Of a stretch of DNA of 64,000 nt, positions 44,939 through 54,940 are shown piece after piece. The first letter of the stretch is position 1. Each line of letters starts with the position of its first letter. The notes beneath the pieces are model-generated. The model worked only from the letters and a program-made list of their open reading frames with translations. It searched no databases and had not been told where the DNA came from. Source of the stretch: Oncomelania hupensis. Its lineage: Eukaryota; Mollusca; Gastropoda; Littorinimorpha; Pomatiopsidae. A program made the translations under genes and the position numbers. The DNA lies in NCBI GenBank assembly GCA_036898135.1, contig CM072515.1:69679567-69743566 (forward strand), read 5' to 3'.

Positions 44939-45230
44939 TGGAACTACTGATCATTTACTCACTTTGTTGTCTTGTGTCCAGGAACAATCTTTTAAGAATC
45001 GTAAGTTATAGGTTGCTTTTACCGGTTTTTGAAAAAAATGTTTTGATTCGATTAATCGTAATTTACTGTGCCCCATACTGCTTAAGAACGGCGTGAAGGG
45101 TAAATTGTTTTGTTGTCTCAAAAATATGGGCGTGAGCGTAAAAGTAGGTGTAAGATGTGGTGCAGAATTGTTTGTTTCACACATCGCTTCTTGATGGGAT
45201 GTGACCTAAATAAATAAAACACGTTTCCAC
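44939..45230 (+). pseudogene. old LINE RT palm fragment
   Basis: Frames read TTDHLLTLLSCVQEQSFKNR, then FKNRKL, then after stops KKCFDSINRNLLCPILLKNG and GVRCGAELF, matching the STTDH...DFKKAFDS...LLKNGI region of the RT. The motif A aspartates are only partly kept and several stops occur. A (CT)n microsatellite follows where motifs B and C should be. Confidence 0.6.
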
Positions 45231-45244
45231 ATTCTCTCTTTCCC

Positions 45245-45248
<4 letters not shown>

Positions 45249-45343
<95 letters not shown>

Positions 45344-45352
45344 TCTCTCTCA
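45249..45352. repeat. (CT)n microsatellite inside the old LINE
   Basis: About 50 CT units with two CACT interruptions; replaces the RT catalytic core of the LINE. Confidence 0.95.
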
Positions 45353-46035
45353 CTCTACTGTACGCAGCAGAAATATGGGGCATTACACGTTTTCATGCTA
45401 TTGAATCTACACATTTGTTTGCTTGTAAGCGTATTTTGAGTGTGTCTCCCAGGACCCCAAATGTCATGGTTTATGGAGAACTTGGTCGTTATCCACTGTT
45501 TATTGACAGTGCTTCAAGTGCAGTCAGATACTGGTTCAAATTGCAAGACATGTTTCTCGTGAGACTACCAAAGCAAGCATATGAAATGGACAAAAACAGA
45601 TTTTTGAGACTACCTGTAGGTCAGCCTGATGTACATAACCGGGCTTACAATATAAAACACTTTTTGACATGTTTGGTTTTTCTCATGTTTGGTTGAACGG
45701 GGGAGTAGGAAATAAAAAAGCTTTTTACGTGTTTTCAGACAACGTATGATAGACTGCTACAAACAGGAATGGTTTAGTAAATTAATGGATAGCGAAAGGT
45801 TCTCAGTGTATGGTTCCCTTAAATCACTATTGCAGTGTGAGAAGTACTTAACAGATATTACTATAAATAAGTTCAGAAATATCTGTGTAAAGTTACGTCT
45901 AGACATTATAGACTTGCATGAAAATAAAAGATATAGTGTTGTTCCAAAGACATGCTCTTTGTGTAAGTTTGTTGAAAATGAAATGCATTTTTTGTGGTAT
46001 TGTCCAGCGTATAAGGATATTCGTGAAAAGTACAT
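45353..46035 (+). pseudogene. old LINE C-terminal region up to the LTR element
   Basis: First frame: LYAAEIWGITRFHAIESTHL, then PRTPNVMVYGELGRYPLF. After a frameshift near 45695: RQRMIDCYKQEWFSKLMDS, YGSLKSLLQCEKYL, KFRNICVKLRLDI, and the knuckle CSLCKFVENEMHFLWYC ending at DIREKYI. The C-x2-C...H-x4-C knuckle is the same as in the LINE at 18.8-20.9 kb. The LTR element interrupts the codons after REKYI, so the frame runs by chance into the LTR. Confidence 0.7.
46031..46035 (+). repeat. 5-bp target-site duplication TACAT, left
   Basis: TACAT immediately before the 5' LTR, repeated at 52683-52687 right after the 3' LTR. Five bp is a usual Ty3/gypsy length. Confidence 0.93.
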
Positions 46036-47760
46036 TGTCACAGGGCAGCCTGTGGTGAAACCGAGTAGCAAGTGTGGGTGGAGAGTTAATGAGTTGGGGT
46101 GGTATTTGCGCGAAGTCGTTGTATGGTTATGCGTGGAAAGCGTGATTTTTGAACAGCATAGTTTGGCCAGCCAGTTTTGGGAATGTGTTCACTGTTAGGC
46201 AGAACAGGTTTTGGCAGAGACACGGAGAGACGTGCGGTCTTGTTTTCTCTGGGTGGTTTTGTTCTGGAAGTAAGGTTGGAACGGTTATTAACGTAAATAA
46301 TAATTGGTTCTAGGAAAAGCCTAGTTGGAAATGTTACTGTGGTAGTAGCAAGCTCGAGGAAAAGTGTGAGCAAATAACTAAGTTTGTGAGTTTGTGGTAG
46401 GTTAGTGTAGAGGTATTGTCCACTAACGGAAACTACTACGCACTGGATTACCTTACTTGGAGTACTTTGTAGGCAAGCAGTCGGAAGTTCGCTAGCTACA
46501 GGTACTTTACAATCGAGCCGTTGGGTAAGTGTGATGGTGATCTTCCTTTACTGTGCTAATGACCGATGGCCGGCTGTTTGGGGTGTTGAACGATAGCTGT
46601 GCGTGAGGCTGGGGGAAGTATGGTTGCACTGAGGAGAGGAAGGGTGCGACTGAAGGAGGGAGAATGAGGGAGGAGAATGGGGGTGAAGTGTGATGAAGGT
46701 AGGATGGAAGTGGTTGCTGTTGTTGAGGTTGCGGTTGCTCAAGATGGATAAGGTGTTGATGATTTCATGTATTCATTTGCAGCATTGTTCATTTCATGCT
46801 TTCATAAAGTCATTTAGTTTTTGAATTATGTGTTTGATTACAAGAGACAGTAAAAGTAGTCAAGGGAAGTGAAATGAACAGCAGTGGCGCTTCCTCAAGA
46901 TACAGGAATTAGTTAGTGTAGTAGGGGGGGGAGAGTGTGAGGAGGGAGGGGGACAGAATCGGGTGGACTTGACATTAACAATACGGCAAGCATGTTGCAG
47001 GTTCGAAAGTCTTTGTTCGTCGCTCGGAAGTTCGTCGAATTCTTCAGCGCGACGACGACGACGACATCCGGTCGTTGGACCCACATCATCATCGCCACCC
47101 GTTTGTCCACGTCCACGTTTGTGAACATCCTCATCGTTCCACAACCCCATCTTTCCCGCGTGATCGTGACGTCTGTTGCGGGACCTAGCCTCGACGTTGC
47201 AAGGTAGTCGACAGGAGGAGTCAGGCTGAGAGGCGTCGACGGCGGCAGGGCTGCCGCAACTACAGCGTCATCATCATCATCATCGTCAGCGGCGGAGGGA
47301 GTGGCGACTCCACTACGCCTGGATTTAACAGCGACAGTTCGGTGACAACCACAAGGAGGGGCAGCTACTTTCCGGAGACATCAACGGGGACACCCTACTA
47401 TCAGGTCGGCTTGTTCTTTGTTGTCTCCCTCTTCATGCTTGACCCCCTCTGTGCTCGGACAATAGCGTTGCACAGTCGCTAGTTAGACGTGGTTGATCAG
47501 CAACCCCCGTTCATCTGACATTTCCATTTCATTGTTCATCGACCCATTGATTGTTCCATCACAACTTTTCTCGTTTCATGTGTAAATGTTGTATGTGTAT
47601 GAGTGTGTGGTATGAATGAATAAATAGCTTGAAAGTTGTATATAATTGTTGTGTTTATCATCACTTCACGTCTGCGGGAAACTGTCATTCTGTCTGGGTT
47701 GTCTGCGTGTGTAAGGTGTTTGTTTGTGGTGTCTGCCCAGGGAGAGTCGTGGCGGTGACA
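46036..47760 (+). repeat. 5' LTR
   Basis: Starts TGTCACAGGG and ends GGCGGTGACA, so the ends form the inverted repeat TGTCAC/GTGACA. AATAAA occurs near 47621 as a likely polyadenylation signal. By eye it differs from the 3' LTR at seven substitutions and three small indels, and both are exactly 1,725 bp. A 71-codon frame and others inside the LTR are not genes. Confidence 0.93.
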
Positions 47761-47762
47761 TA

Positions 47763-47780
47763 TGGTGGAGATGCAGGGTA
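47763..47780 (+). promoter_or_regulatory. primer-binding site candidate
   Basis: TGGTGGAGATGCAGGGT starts two bases after the 5' LTR. TGG is the complement of a tRNA CCA end, followed by what would be the complement of an acceptor stem. The tRNA was not identified. Confidence 0.6.
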
Positions 47781-48138
47781 GATGTGAGTGCGCCCAGACG
47801 TGAAGTTGTCTTGTGATTGTCTTGTGGTGTCCGAGTGTGTGAGGCGTGACTCGGTGAGAGTGTGCACCCCAGCGGGTGGTTGGAGGGAGTCAGGTCGCTG
47901 TTTAGCGGAGGCTCACAGCCGGCCTAGGTTCGACCACACGTGAGGGAGGGGGCCATCGCACTCTCCAACCGGTTCGCTACCTTGCAGGCCAGTTTCCACT
48001 GTTTGAGTGGGAGGAGGTGGGTGATAGGAAGGAAGATAGCTTAGATAGGTAGGTTAGTATCTAAGGCTAGGCTAGGTTAGGTAGGGTTGTAGGACTTCGA
48101 CTTGTTGTTGTTGGTTGTTGTTGCTTTTCTTAAGCAGG

Positions 48139-49893
48139 ATGGCATCGATCGAGGAGACTGAGGGAGTGTCACCGATCGCGGCTCGTACGCGTTCTCGCGT
48201 GGGTGTCACGATGGACGAGCGCACGGCGGCAGCAGCTGATACGAGAGTCACCGATCTACCTTCTACGATCGAGCAACGGAGATCGCCGGTCAGGTCATCG
48301 CGTCGTGGGTCAGCAGACGAGGAGTTGACGACGTTCGAAGCCAGAGACACAGTGAGTGATCCTTTTGTGACGGGATTTGGCGCGACTGGCGGGATGTCAG
48401 CAGGCACCGACGTCTACGGAGACCAGGATCGTCTGAGCGACGCAACGAGGCTGAAGAGGTTTGAGACCAATCCTTACCGTTCAGTCTACAAGGTTGAGGC
48501 GGCACCGACGCCGAGGACAGGACCGTTCGCGGACGAGACGCCGGTCGAGAGGATCTTGAGACTCGCCAAGCGCGAAGGGTTGAAGGGTCAGGCAGCGTTA
48601 GACTACGCGATGGATCAAGCAGAGAGGGAGAAAGACGCAGATCGGAGAGAGCGGGCGAGCCAGGAAGACGCGCACCAGAGGGCCAGAGAGAGGGAGATGG
48701 AACACGAACTAGCGATGGCGCAGCTTAGGTTGCAGGAAGGCGCCGGGAACCGCAGGAATCGTCAACCCGAGTTTGAGACGGTCAAGCTCAGGTTACCGTT
48801 TTTCGAAGACAAGGACGACCTAGAAACCTACTTGTGCCAGTTCGAGCGTTTCGCCAAGGCTCAAGACTGGAAGAAGGACACGTGGGCTATTCGCTTGGGG
48901 ACCTTGCTGAAGGGGAAGGCGAGGGAAGTTTACGTTGGTTTGAATGAGGACGACTCTGCCGACTACGAGATCCTGAAGGCAGCGTTGTTGGTACGTTTCA
49001 ACCTGACGGCCGAGACGTATCGGAAGAAGTTTCGCCAGCTACGAAGGGAGCCACCAGAGACTTTCAAGCAGTACTTACGGAAGTCAGAGTTGTTCCTGGA
49101 ACGCTGGATGGGACTAGCGAACAAGAAGGCCACGTATGCGGACTTACTGGACCTGGTGTTGATGGAGCAGATGGTCAACGGTTTGACACCAGAACTGGTC
49201 ACGTTCGTGCGCGAGCGCAACCCAGCAACGGTGGAGGAGGCCGCGACGTTAGCGCAGCAGTACGTCGACGCCAGAGCCGGAACCAACTTACGTTTTCCAC
49301 CCCGTCAACCCTTTACACCCAGGGTCAAGAGCGAGGGTCGCCAGCCGGCGGGACCACGACCCAACTCGCCGGACAAGCGTGAATGCTATAGCTGCGGACA
49401 GAAAGGGCACTTGAAGCGAGATTGTCCGAAACGCAGCGAGCGGAGTGGAGCAGCGTTGCGCATCTTGAAGGAGGCAGGCAAGGAGGGAGATCCTCGGTTC
49501 CAGAGCCAAGTGGTAGTGGAAGGTGTTCCGCTGACGGCTGTGAGGGACACGGGGGCCGACTTGATTTGCCTGCGGAAGGGAGAGGTTGCCAACCTTGTGT
49601 ACACGGGACGCACGCGGCGTGTCGGATTCGCCATTCGCCAGTTATCCAGATCACTGCCGACAGCGTGGGTGCAGTTTGAGTCGCCATTCTACGCCGGGAG
49701 AGTGGAGGTGGTGGTGGTGCCGGACTTGATCTACCCAGTGGTGATCGGCAACTGGGCGAGGACAGAACAGCAACGTGATACAGCACTGCCAGTGTTTGCC
49801 GAGGGGAGTGCTGAGTGTTGCGCTGTGCAGACGCGAGCGCAGCCAGCCAAGGAGCAAGGACGCTGCGGAACCATTGGTAGTCGGACCGAGTAA
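48139..49893 (+). CDS. Gag and protease of the LTR retrotransposon
   Basis: 584 codons from ATG at 48139 (AAGCAGGATGG context). An acidic/Ser-rich N-terminus is followed by an RERE-rich coiled-coil stretch at ~165-210. A retrotransposon gag/SCAN-like capsid follows from ~220 (LPFFEDKDDLETYLCQFERF; WAIRLGTLLKGKAREVY; FKQYLRKSELFLERW). The zinc knuckle CYSCGQKGHLKRDC at 416-429 binds RNA. The aspartic protease active site D470 is in VRDTGADLICL, and the flap region and VIGNWARTEQ lie near the end. It assembles particles and processes the polyprotein. The frame is intact; it ends after the protease, where pol continues in the +1 frame. Confidence 0.9.
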   Translation: MASIEETEGVSPIAARTRSRVGVTMDERTAAAADTRVTDLPSTIEQRRSPVRSSRRGSADEELTTFEARDTVSDPFVTGFGATGGMSAGTDVYGDQDRLSDATRLKRFETNPYRSVYKVEAAPTPRTGPFADETPVERILRLAKREGLKGQAALDYAMDQAEREKDADRRERASQEDAHQRAREREMEHELAMAQLRLQEGAGNRRNRQPEFETVKLRLPFFEDKDDLETYLCQFERFAKAQDWKKDTWAIRLGTLLKGKAREVYVGLNEDDSADYEILKAALLVRFNLTAETYRKKFRQLRREPPETFKQYLRKSELFLERWMGLANKKATYADLLDLVLMEQMVNGLTPELVTFVRERNPATVEEAATLAQQYVDARAGTNLRFPPRQPFTPRVKSEGRQPAGPRPNSPDKRECYSCGQKGHLKRDCPKRSERSGAALRILKEAGKEGDPRFQSQVVVEGVPLTAVRDTGADLICLRKGEVANLVYTGRTRRVGFAIRQLSRSLPTAWVQFESPFYAGRVEVVVVPDLIYPVVIGNWARTEQQRDTALPVFAEGSAECCAVQTRAQPAKEQGRCGTIGSRTE

Positions 49894-50918
49894 GAGCGTC
49901 GTCGCGACGCCGAAGGAGATGCGCCAACTGCAGTTGGAAGACGGCGAACTTGCAAAGGTGCGACAGCTAGCGGACCAGAAGGCAGGGAAGGAGAAACGTG
50001 GCAAGGGGCAAGTGGCATTTGTCTGGAAGCGGGGCCTTTTGTACCGCGAGTACACAGGACAGGACAAGGTGGATCGCAGCCAGTTGGTGGTACCAGCCAA
50101 GCTTCGACCGGAGGTGCTACGCGTGGTACACGACACGCCTATGGCTGAACACCGAGGAGCCAAGGGGACCCTAGATCAGGTGTGGACCAAGTACTACTGG
50201 CCAGGGATGTGCCGCGATGTCCGGAAGTACTGTACTTCATGCGACGCATGTCAACGAACGACACCCAAGGGGCGCATCAGGAAAGCGCGTGTGCAGAGAG
50301 TCGGCAGGAACAGGAAGCCGTACCACACGATCGTGCGGAAGCGCTATGAGGAACGCCGAGCAGAACCAGAACCGACGGTGGCCGTCGTGTTGGACCAAAC
50401 TGAGACAGAGGGAACCACAGATATCAGCTACCAGGGCGCTGTACCACTGATACCGCTTCAAGCGAGCGAAGGGCCAGTGGACATACGGATAGACACGGAG
50501 TTATTTGCGCTACATGAGAGAGCACCGCCGCTGGACGAGTGCGAGGTGATGTCGACCGACGACAGCCCTGAACGTAACCGACAGCATCCGCTACCATTTT
50601 CACAGATGGAAGTCAAGGGTGAAGTGGAATCGATGCTGGAGTTGGGGGTTATCGAGTCGTGTACATCGCCGTACAGAGCACCGATCGTGCGAGTAAGGAA
50701 GAAGGCAGAGGTCAACAGGAGGGAGGCGAGTGAGCCAGTGGTAAGGCTACCAGTATTGGAGGAGGAATTCATCTGGAGGACGGACGCACTTCAACAGTGC
50801 CAGACTCACCCGATGGGCTATGCAGTTGCAGGCCTATGTCTTCACAGTTCGACCGATTCCAGGAAGAGACAACATAGAGGCGGATTTCCTCAGCAGATCT
50901 GACCCTGTGGAAGATTAA
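49775..50918 (+). pseudogene. deleted pol: integrase finger, RT start, RNase H end
   Basis: A frame open from 49775 to 50902 overlaps the gag-protease ORF by 119 nt in the +1 frame. KEMRQLQLEDGELAKV is followed by the integrase HHCC finger: His at 50129 and 50150, Cys at 50231, 50240 and 50249 (HDTPMAEHRG, YCTSCDACQRT). The DDE core is absent; an integrase C-terminal-like RKPYHTIVRKRYEERRA follows. Next is the RT entry HPLPFSQMEVKGEVESMLEL-GVIES-TSPYRAPIVRVRKK, after which the palm is deleted. RNase H-like FIWRTDA and, in another frame, LQAYVFTVRPIPGRDNIEAD and FLSRSDP end at a stop at 50916. No enzyme is complete. Confidence 0.8.
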
Positions 50919-50945
50919 GTTTTGAACTCTCCGTGGTTTCGTCTT

Positions 50946-50957
50946 GGGAGGGGGGTG
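50946..50957 (+). promoter_or_regulatory. polypurine tract
   Basis: GGGAGGGGGGTG directly precedes the 3' LTR, the usual site for second-strand priming. Confidence 0.75.
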
Positions 50958-52682
50958 TGTCACAGGGCAGCCTGTGGTGAAACCGAGTAGCAAGTGTGGG
51001 TGGAGAGTTAATGAGTTGGGGTGGTAACTGCGCGAAGTCGTTGTATGGTTATGCGTGGAAAGCGTGATTTTTGAACAGCATAGTTTGGCCAGCCAGTTTT
51101 GGGAATGTGTTCACTGTTAGGCAGAACAGGTTTTGGCAGAGACACGGAGAGACGTGCGGTCTTGTTTTCTCTGGGTGGTTTTGTTCTGGAAGTAAGGTTG
51201 GAACGGTTATTAACGTAAATAATAATTGGTTCTAGGAAAAGCCTAGTTGGAAATGTTACTGTGGTAGTAGCAAGCTCGAGGAAAAGTGTGAGCAAATAAC
51301 TAAGTTTGTGAGTTTGTGGTAGGTTAGTGTAGAGGTATTGTCCACTAACGGAAACTACTACGCACTGGATTACCTTACTTGGAGTACTTTGTAGGCAAGC
51401 AGTCGGAAGTTCGCTAGCTACAGGTACTTTACAATCGAGCCGTTGGATAAGTGTGATGGTGATCTTCCTTTACTGTGCTAATGACCGATGGCCGGCTGTT
51501 TGGGGTGTTGAACGATAGCTGTGCGTGAGGCTGGGGGAAGTATGGTTGCACTGAGGAGAGGAAGGGTGCGACTGAAGGAGGGAGAATGAGGGAGGAGAAT
51601 GGGGGTGAAGTGTGATGAAGGTAGGATGGAAGTGGTTGCTGTTGTTGAGGTTGCGGTTGCTCAAGATGGATAAGGTGTTGATGATTTCATGTATTCATTT
51701 GCAGCATTGTTCATTTCATGCTTTCATAAAGTCATTTAGTTTTTGAATTATGTGTTTGATTACAAGAGACAGTAAAAGTAGTCAAGGGAAGTGAAATGAA
51801 CAGCAGTGGCGCTTCCTCAAGATACAGGAATTAGTTAGTGTAGTAGGGGGGGAGAGTGTGAGGAGGGAGGGGGACAGAATCGGGTGGACTTGACATTAAC
51901 AATACGGCAAGCATGTTGCAGGTTCGAAAGTCTTTGTTCGTCGCTCGGAAGTTCGTCGAATTCTTCAGCGCGACGACGACGACGACATCTGGTCGTTGGA
52001 CCCACATCATCATCGCCACCCGTTTGTCCACGTCCACGTTTGTGAACATCCTCATCGTTCCACAACCCCATCTTTCCCGCGTGATCGTGACGTCTGTTGC
52101 GGGACCTAGCCTCGACGTTGCAAGGTAGTCGACAGGAGGAGTCAGGCTGAGAGGCGTCGACGGCGGCAGGGCTGCCGCAACTACAGCGTCATCATCATCA
52201 TCATCGTCAGCGGCGGAGGGAGTGGCGACTCCACTACGCCTGGATTTAACAGCGACAGTTCGGTGACAACCACAAGGAGGGGCAGCTACTTTCCGGAGAC
52301 ATCAACGGGGACACCCTACTATCAGGTCGGCTTGTTCTTTGTTGTCCCCCTCTTCATGCTTGACCCCCTCTGTGCTCGGACAATAGCGTTGCACAGTCGC
52401 TAGTTAGACGTGGTTGATCAGCAACCCCCGTTCATCTGACATTTCCATTTCATTGTTCATCGACCCATTGATTGTTCCATCACCATTTTTCTCGTTTCAT
52501 GTGTAAATGTTGTATGTGTATGAGTGTGTGGTATGAATGAATAAATAGCTTGAAAGTTGTATATATAATTGTTGTGTTATCATCACTTCACGTCTGCGGG
52601 AAACTGTCATTCTGTCTGGGTTGTCTGCGTGTGTAAGGTGTTTGTTTGTGGTGTCTGCCCAGGGAGAGTCGTGGCGGTGACA
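50958..52682 (+). repeat. 3' LTR
   Basis: 1,725 bp, same ends as the 5' LTR (TGTCAC...GTGACA). Differences include GGTAACTG for GGTATTTG, GGATAAG for GGGTAAG, CATCTGG for CATCCGG, one fewer G in a G run, and TATATATA for TATATA. Confidence 0.93.
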
Positions 52683-53013
52683 TACATTTTGAGGCACTTC
52701 AATGTTGAGGTACCACTATTGATGTTTTTCTTATTACAAAGTGATAGTACGATTATTACAAGAGCTGTAGCGATGTTTACGTACTATGCAAAAAAAAAAC
52801 ACGTGATGAATTGTTGAGTTAAAAGTAACTTAAAATATTTTTACTTTTCTTTCAGACACATTCTGTCACATGCCGCGTGTTTGTCATATTTATTTGTGTA
52901 CATTTTGAAATTTTTGGTGATTTTTGTCTTTTCTTTCTTTTTCTCCATGTCTGTTGTGTTACCCCCATGCGTATAGGCTGGTGGCCTCGCATTAAAGTTG
53001 CCTGAGTTCCTGA

Positions 53014-53016
<3 letters not shown>
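52683..53016 (+). pseudogene. end of the old LINE ORF and its 3' UTR
   Basis: Directly after the 3' LTR the second TACAT resumes the LINE frame: YILRHFNVEVPLLMFFLLQS, TIITRAVAMFTYYAKKK, then a stop at 52816. The 3' UTR ends GGCCTCGCATTAAAGTTGCC and a CCTGAGTT-type tail merging into (CT)n. Removing the LTR element and one TACAT joins it in frame with REKYI upstream. Confidence 0.75.
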
Positions 53017-53018
<2 letters not shown>

Positions 53019-53060
<42 letters not shown>

Positions 53061-53347
53061 TATCCCTCTTACTTTAGTTGAATTTTCTCTTTCCGTAATG
53101 CTAAGTGAGGAACGACATTGGACGTTTTGAAACTTGAACGATGTTTACCCTCAGCTGTATTAATATAACCGAAGAGCAAACCCAAGGGAACATCCAAGCC
53201 AGAAAGTGCAAATCTGCAAAAGCACACATAGAAAACTATGCACGGTAACAGTGACTATTCCTGGAGTACAAATGGAATTCGTTATTTGTTTTAAAATAAT
53301 ATGTGGCCCTCATTTGATTGCTCCTTATTTGATTTATTCTTCTGGTC

Positions 53348-53434
<87 letters not shown>

Positions 53435-53494
53435 TTCTCCCCACTCTCTCCCCTCTCTCTCCCCTCTCTCTCTCTCTCTCTCTCTTTCTCCCCA

Positions 53495-53557
<63 letters not shown>

Positions 53558-53600
53558 TCTCTCTCTCAGCTTGTTCACCTCTATTTCACCGTGCTTGTTT
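53019..53600. repeat. (CT)n arrays
   Basis: CT runs at 53019-53055 and 53350-53568, the latter with TTTCTCCCCA interruptions at two spots. Between them at 53270-53345 lies a frame with no firm identity. Confidence 0.9.
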
Positions 53601-53745
53601 GTGAATTGACAATAAAGGGTCATTGTTCGCTATAGAATAGGGTTCAATATCCGCCATAGCATGCTTTTTCCTTTTACTGGCCGTTTGCAATCACTGCTGG
53701 GTAGGAGTCGTCTTCTATTTTCTTGTATGTGTGTGTGTGTATGTG

Positions 53746-53777
<32 letters not shown>

Positions 53778-54715
53778 AGGTTGTAAAACGACAAAAATGA
53801 GACACACAATTTACTTTTTCAGTCATAAATGAGGTAATTTGCTCGTTCCTCATTTGTCTCGCGTGACCCATTTGTTTCTAAGTACGCGGGAGTGCTCTTT
53901 TAGTGCATGGGAGTGCAGTTGTAGTGCATAAGAGTGTTTTAAGTACAGAGGAGTGCACTATCCGGGACGGAGAAAATCCAGTGAATTTTTGAAAAAGTTT
54001 GAAGCAAAATTCGACCTATTTCGTCGCCTATTAGAGACGAAATAGGTCAACTTTCTAGAGAAGGGTTAGGGTAAGGGCTAGTTGCCCTAACCCTTTTCCT
54101 AACCCTTTTCCATCAAAAAAATGACTAAAAAGTGTCCCCCCGATTCCTACATTCTAAAATTACCCCATTTCATACCTCGTACACGTATGTGTGTGTGTGT
54201 GTGTGAGTGTTCTTATTTCCTTCTGTCTGTCTTTTCCTTTCACATTGTTTTTTAGCAAGCAAAATCCAACCTCTTTGCCGAACTGTGCGCTTTTGAAAAT
54301 ATTAAAGAGACCCAATTCTAAGTTTTTTGGTTAAAAAAATTAATTTTTAAAAATATATTTTTAATACTTGACAATTTTAAAACAAAGTAAACTATTTTGC
54401 AAACATCTTTCGCGCTTTTTGATCCATTTATGAAGATTTACAAGCCAATGACCCAATAGGGTGTCGTCTTTGTGTGTGCCTTTTCTATTCACTGCACTCC
54501 CTTGCGTTCCATCTCCGCAAAACTAAAATACTTTCTTCAACAGTCCCCTTTCTCTCCAATTCCTTACCCCTTCTCCCAATCAAACCCAACTGTTAGTGGA
54601 ACTTCAAACCTCATTTATGTAAAATGCGAGGAATGAAACTTCAGCAGCTGTTGAATTAATTGCCTCGGCCCAACTGCCTGGATTGTTCCCAGTCGCAGAG
54701 ACAACTGATGACAAG
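53601..54715. other. no gene; hairpin at 54013-54048 and telomere-like repeats
   Basis: (GT)n at 53728-53777. A perfect 13-bp inverted repeat GACCTATTTCGTC/GACGAAATAGGTC with a 10-nt loop lies at 54013-54048. Immediately after, GGGTTAGGGTAAGGG and CCCTAACCC form a second palindrome of telomere-like units (54060-54112). AGTGCA-spaced repeats precede (53885-53955). Confidence 0.55.
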
Positions 54716-54770
54716 TTGATGATGATGATAATGAAGATGATGGTGATGATGATGATGGTGATGATGATGG

Positions 54771-54863
<93 letters not shown>
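54716..54863. repeat. (GAT)n microsatellite
   Basis: GAT run with GGT/ATA interruptions in its first third. Confidence 0.95.
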
Positions 54864-54864
<1 letters not shown>

Positions 54865-54940
54865 CCTCTCGCCTGACATAATAAAAATTTTGTTATTAAG
54901 TAATCTTACATAAATGTGTGTGTGTATGTGTGTGTGGGCA

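Larger units (their letters stand above)
46036..52682 (+). mobile_element. Ty3/gypsy LTR retrotransposon, internally deleted, Gmr1-like domain order
   Basis: 6,647 bp with 1,725-bp LTRs, a primer-binding site, gag-protease ORF, deleted pol, polypurine tract and a TACAT target duplication. The remaining pol pieces occur in the order protease, integrase HHCC finger, integrase C-terminal end, RT start, RNase H end. Most Ty3/gypsy elements have integrase last; integrase before RT is known from the Gmr1 group. The integrase DDE core and RT palm are both missing, so the copy cannot move by its own enzymes. Near-identical LTRs show recent insertion. Confidence 0.88.
42112..53016 (+). mobile_element. 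old LINE split by three later insertions
   Basis: Pieces in order and in one orientation: endonuclease 42112-42248 and 42525-43087 plus later residues to ~43330; linker 43417-44033; RT palm start 44939-45200; C-terminal part 45353-46035; the final ~45 codons and 3' UTR 52683-53016. Endonuclease marks are GRPSGGLV and LLSDDVNART (the GDxN-type box), and RT marks STTDHLLTLLSC-like and FKKCFDS-like. The 3' end is TGGCCTCGCATTAAAGTTGC followed by a CCTGAGTT tail. The insertions are an RTE fragment (42249-42524), a minus-strand RTE fragment (44034-44938) and an LTR retrotransposon (46036-52682). A (CT)n block separates the RT halves. The clade is not assigned. Confidence 0.8.

Noticed and set aside
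45746..46198. 150-codon gene ending at 46198
   Set aside because: Codons to 46035 are LINE; the rest is LTR read-through.
46086..47207. Several 60-100-codon frames inside the LTRs
   Set aside because: Repeated identically in both LTRs; non-coding LTR sequence with chance frames.
48115..48138. Earlier start for the gag frame
   Set aside because: The upstream codon is not ATG; the ATG at 48139 has a better context and begins a gag-like N-terminus.
53206..53604. Ser/Leu-repeat protein
   Set aside because: Mostly (CT)n; the short leader before the repeat has no firm homology.
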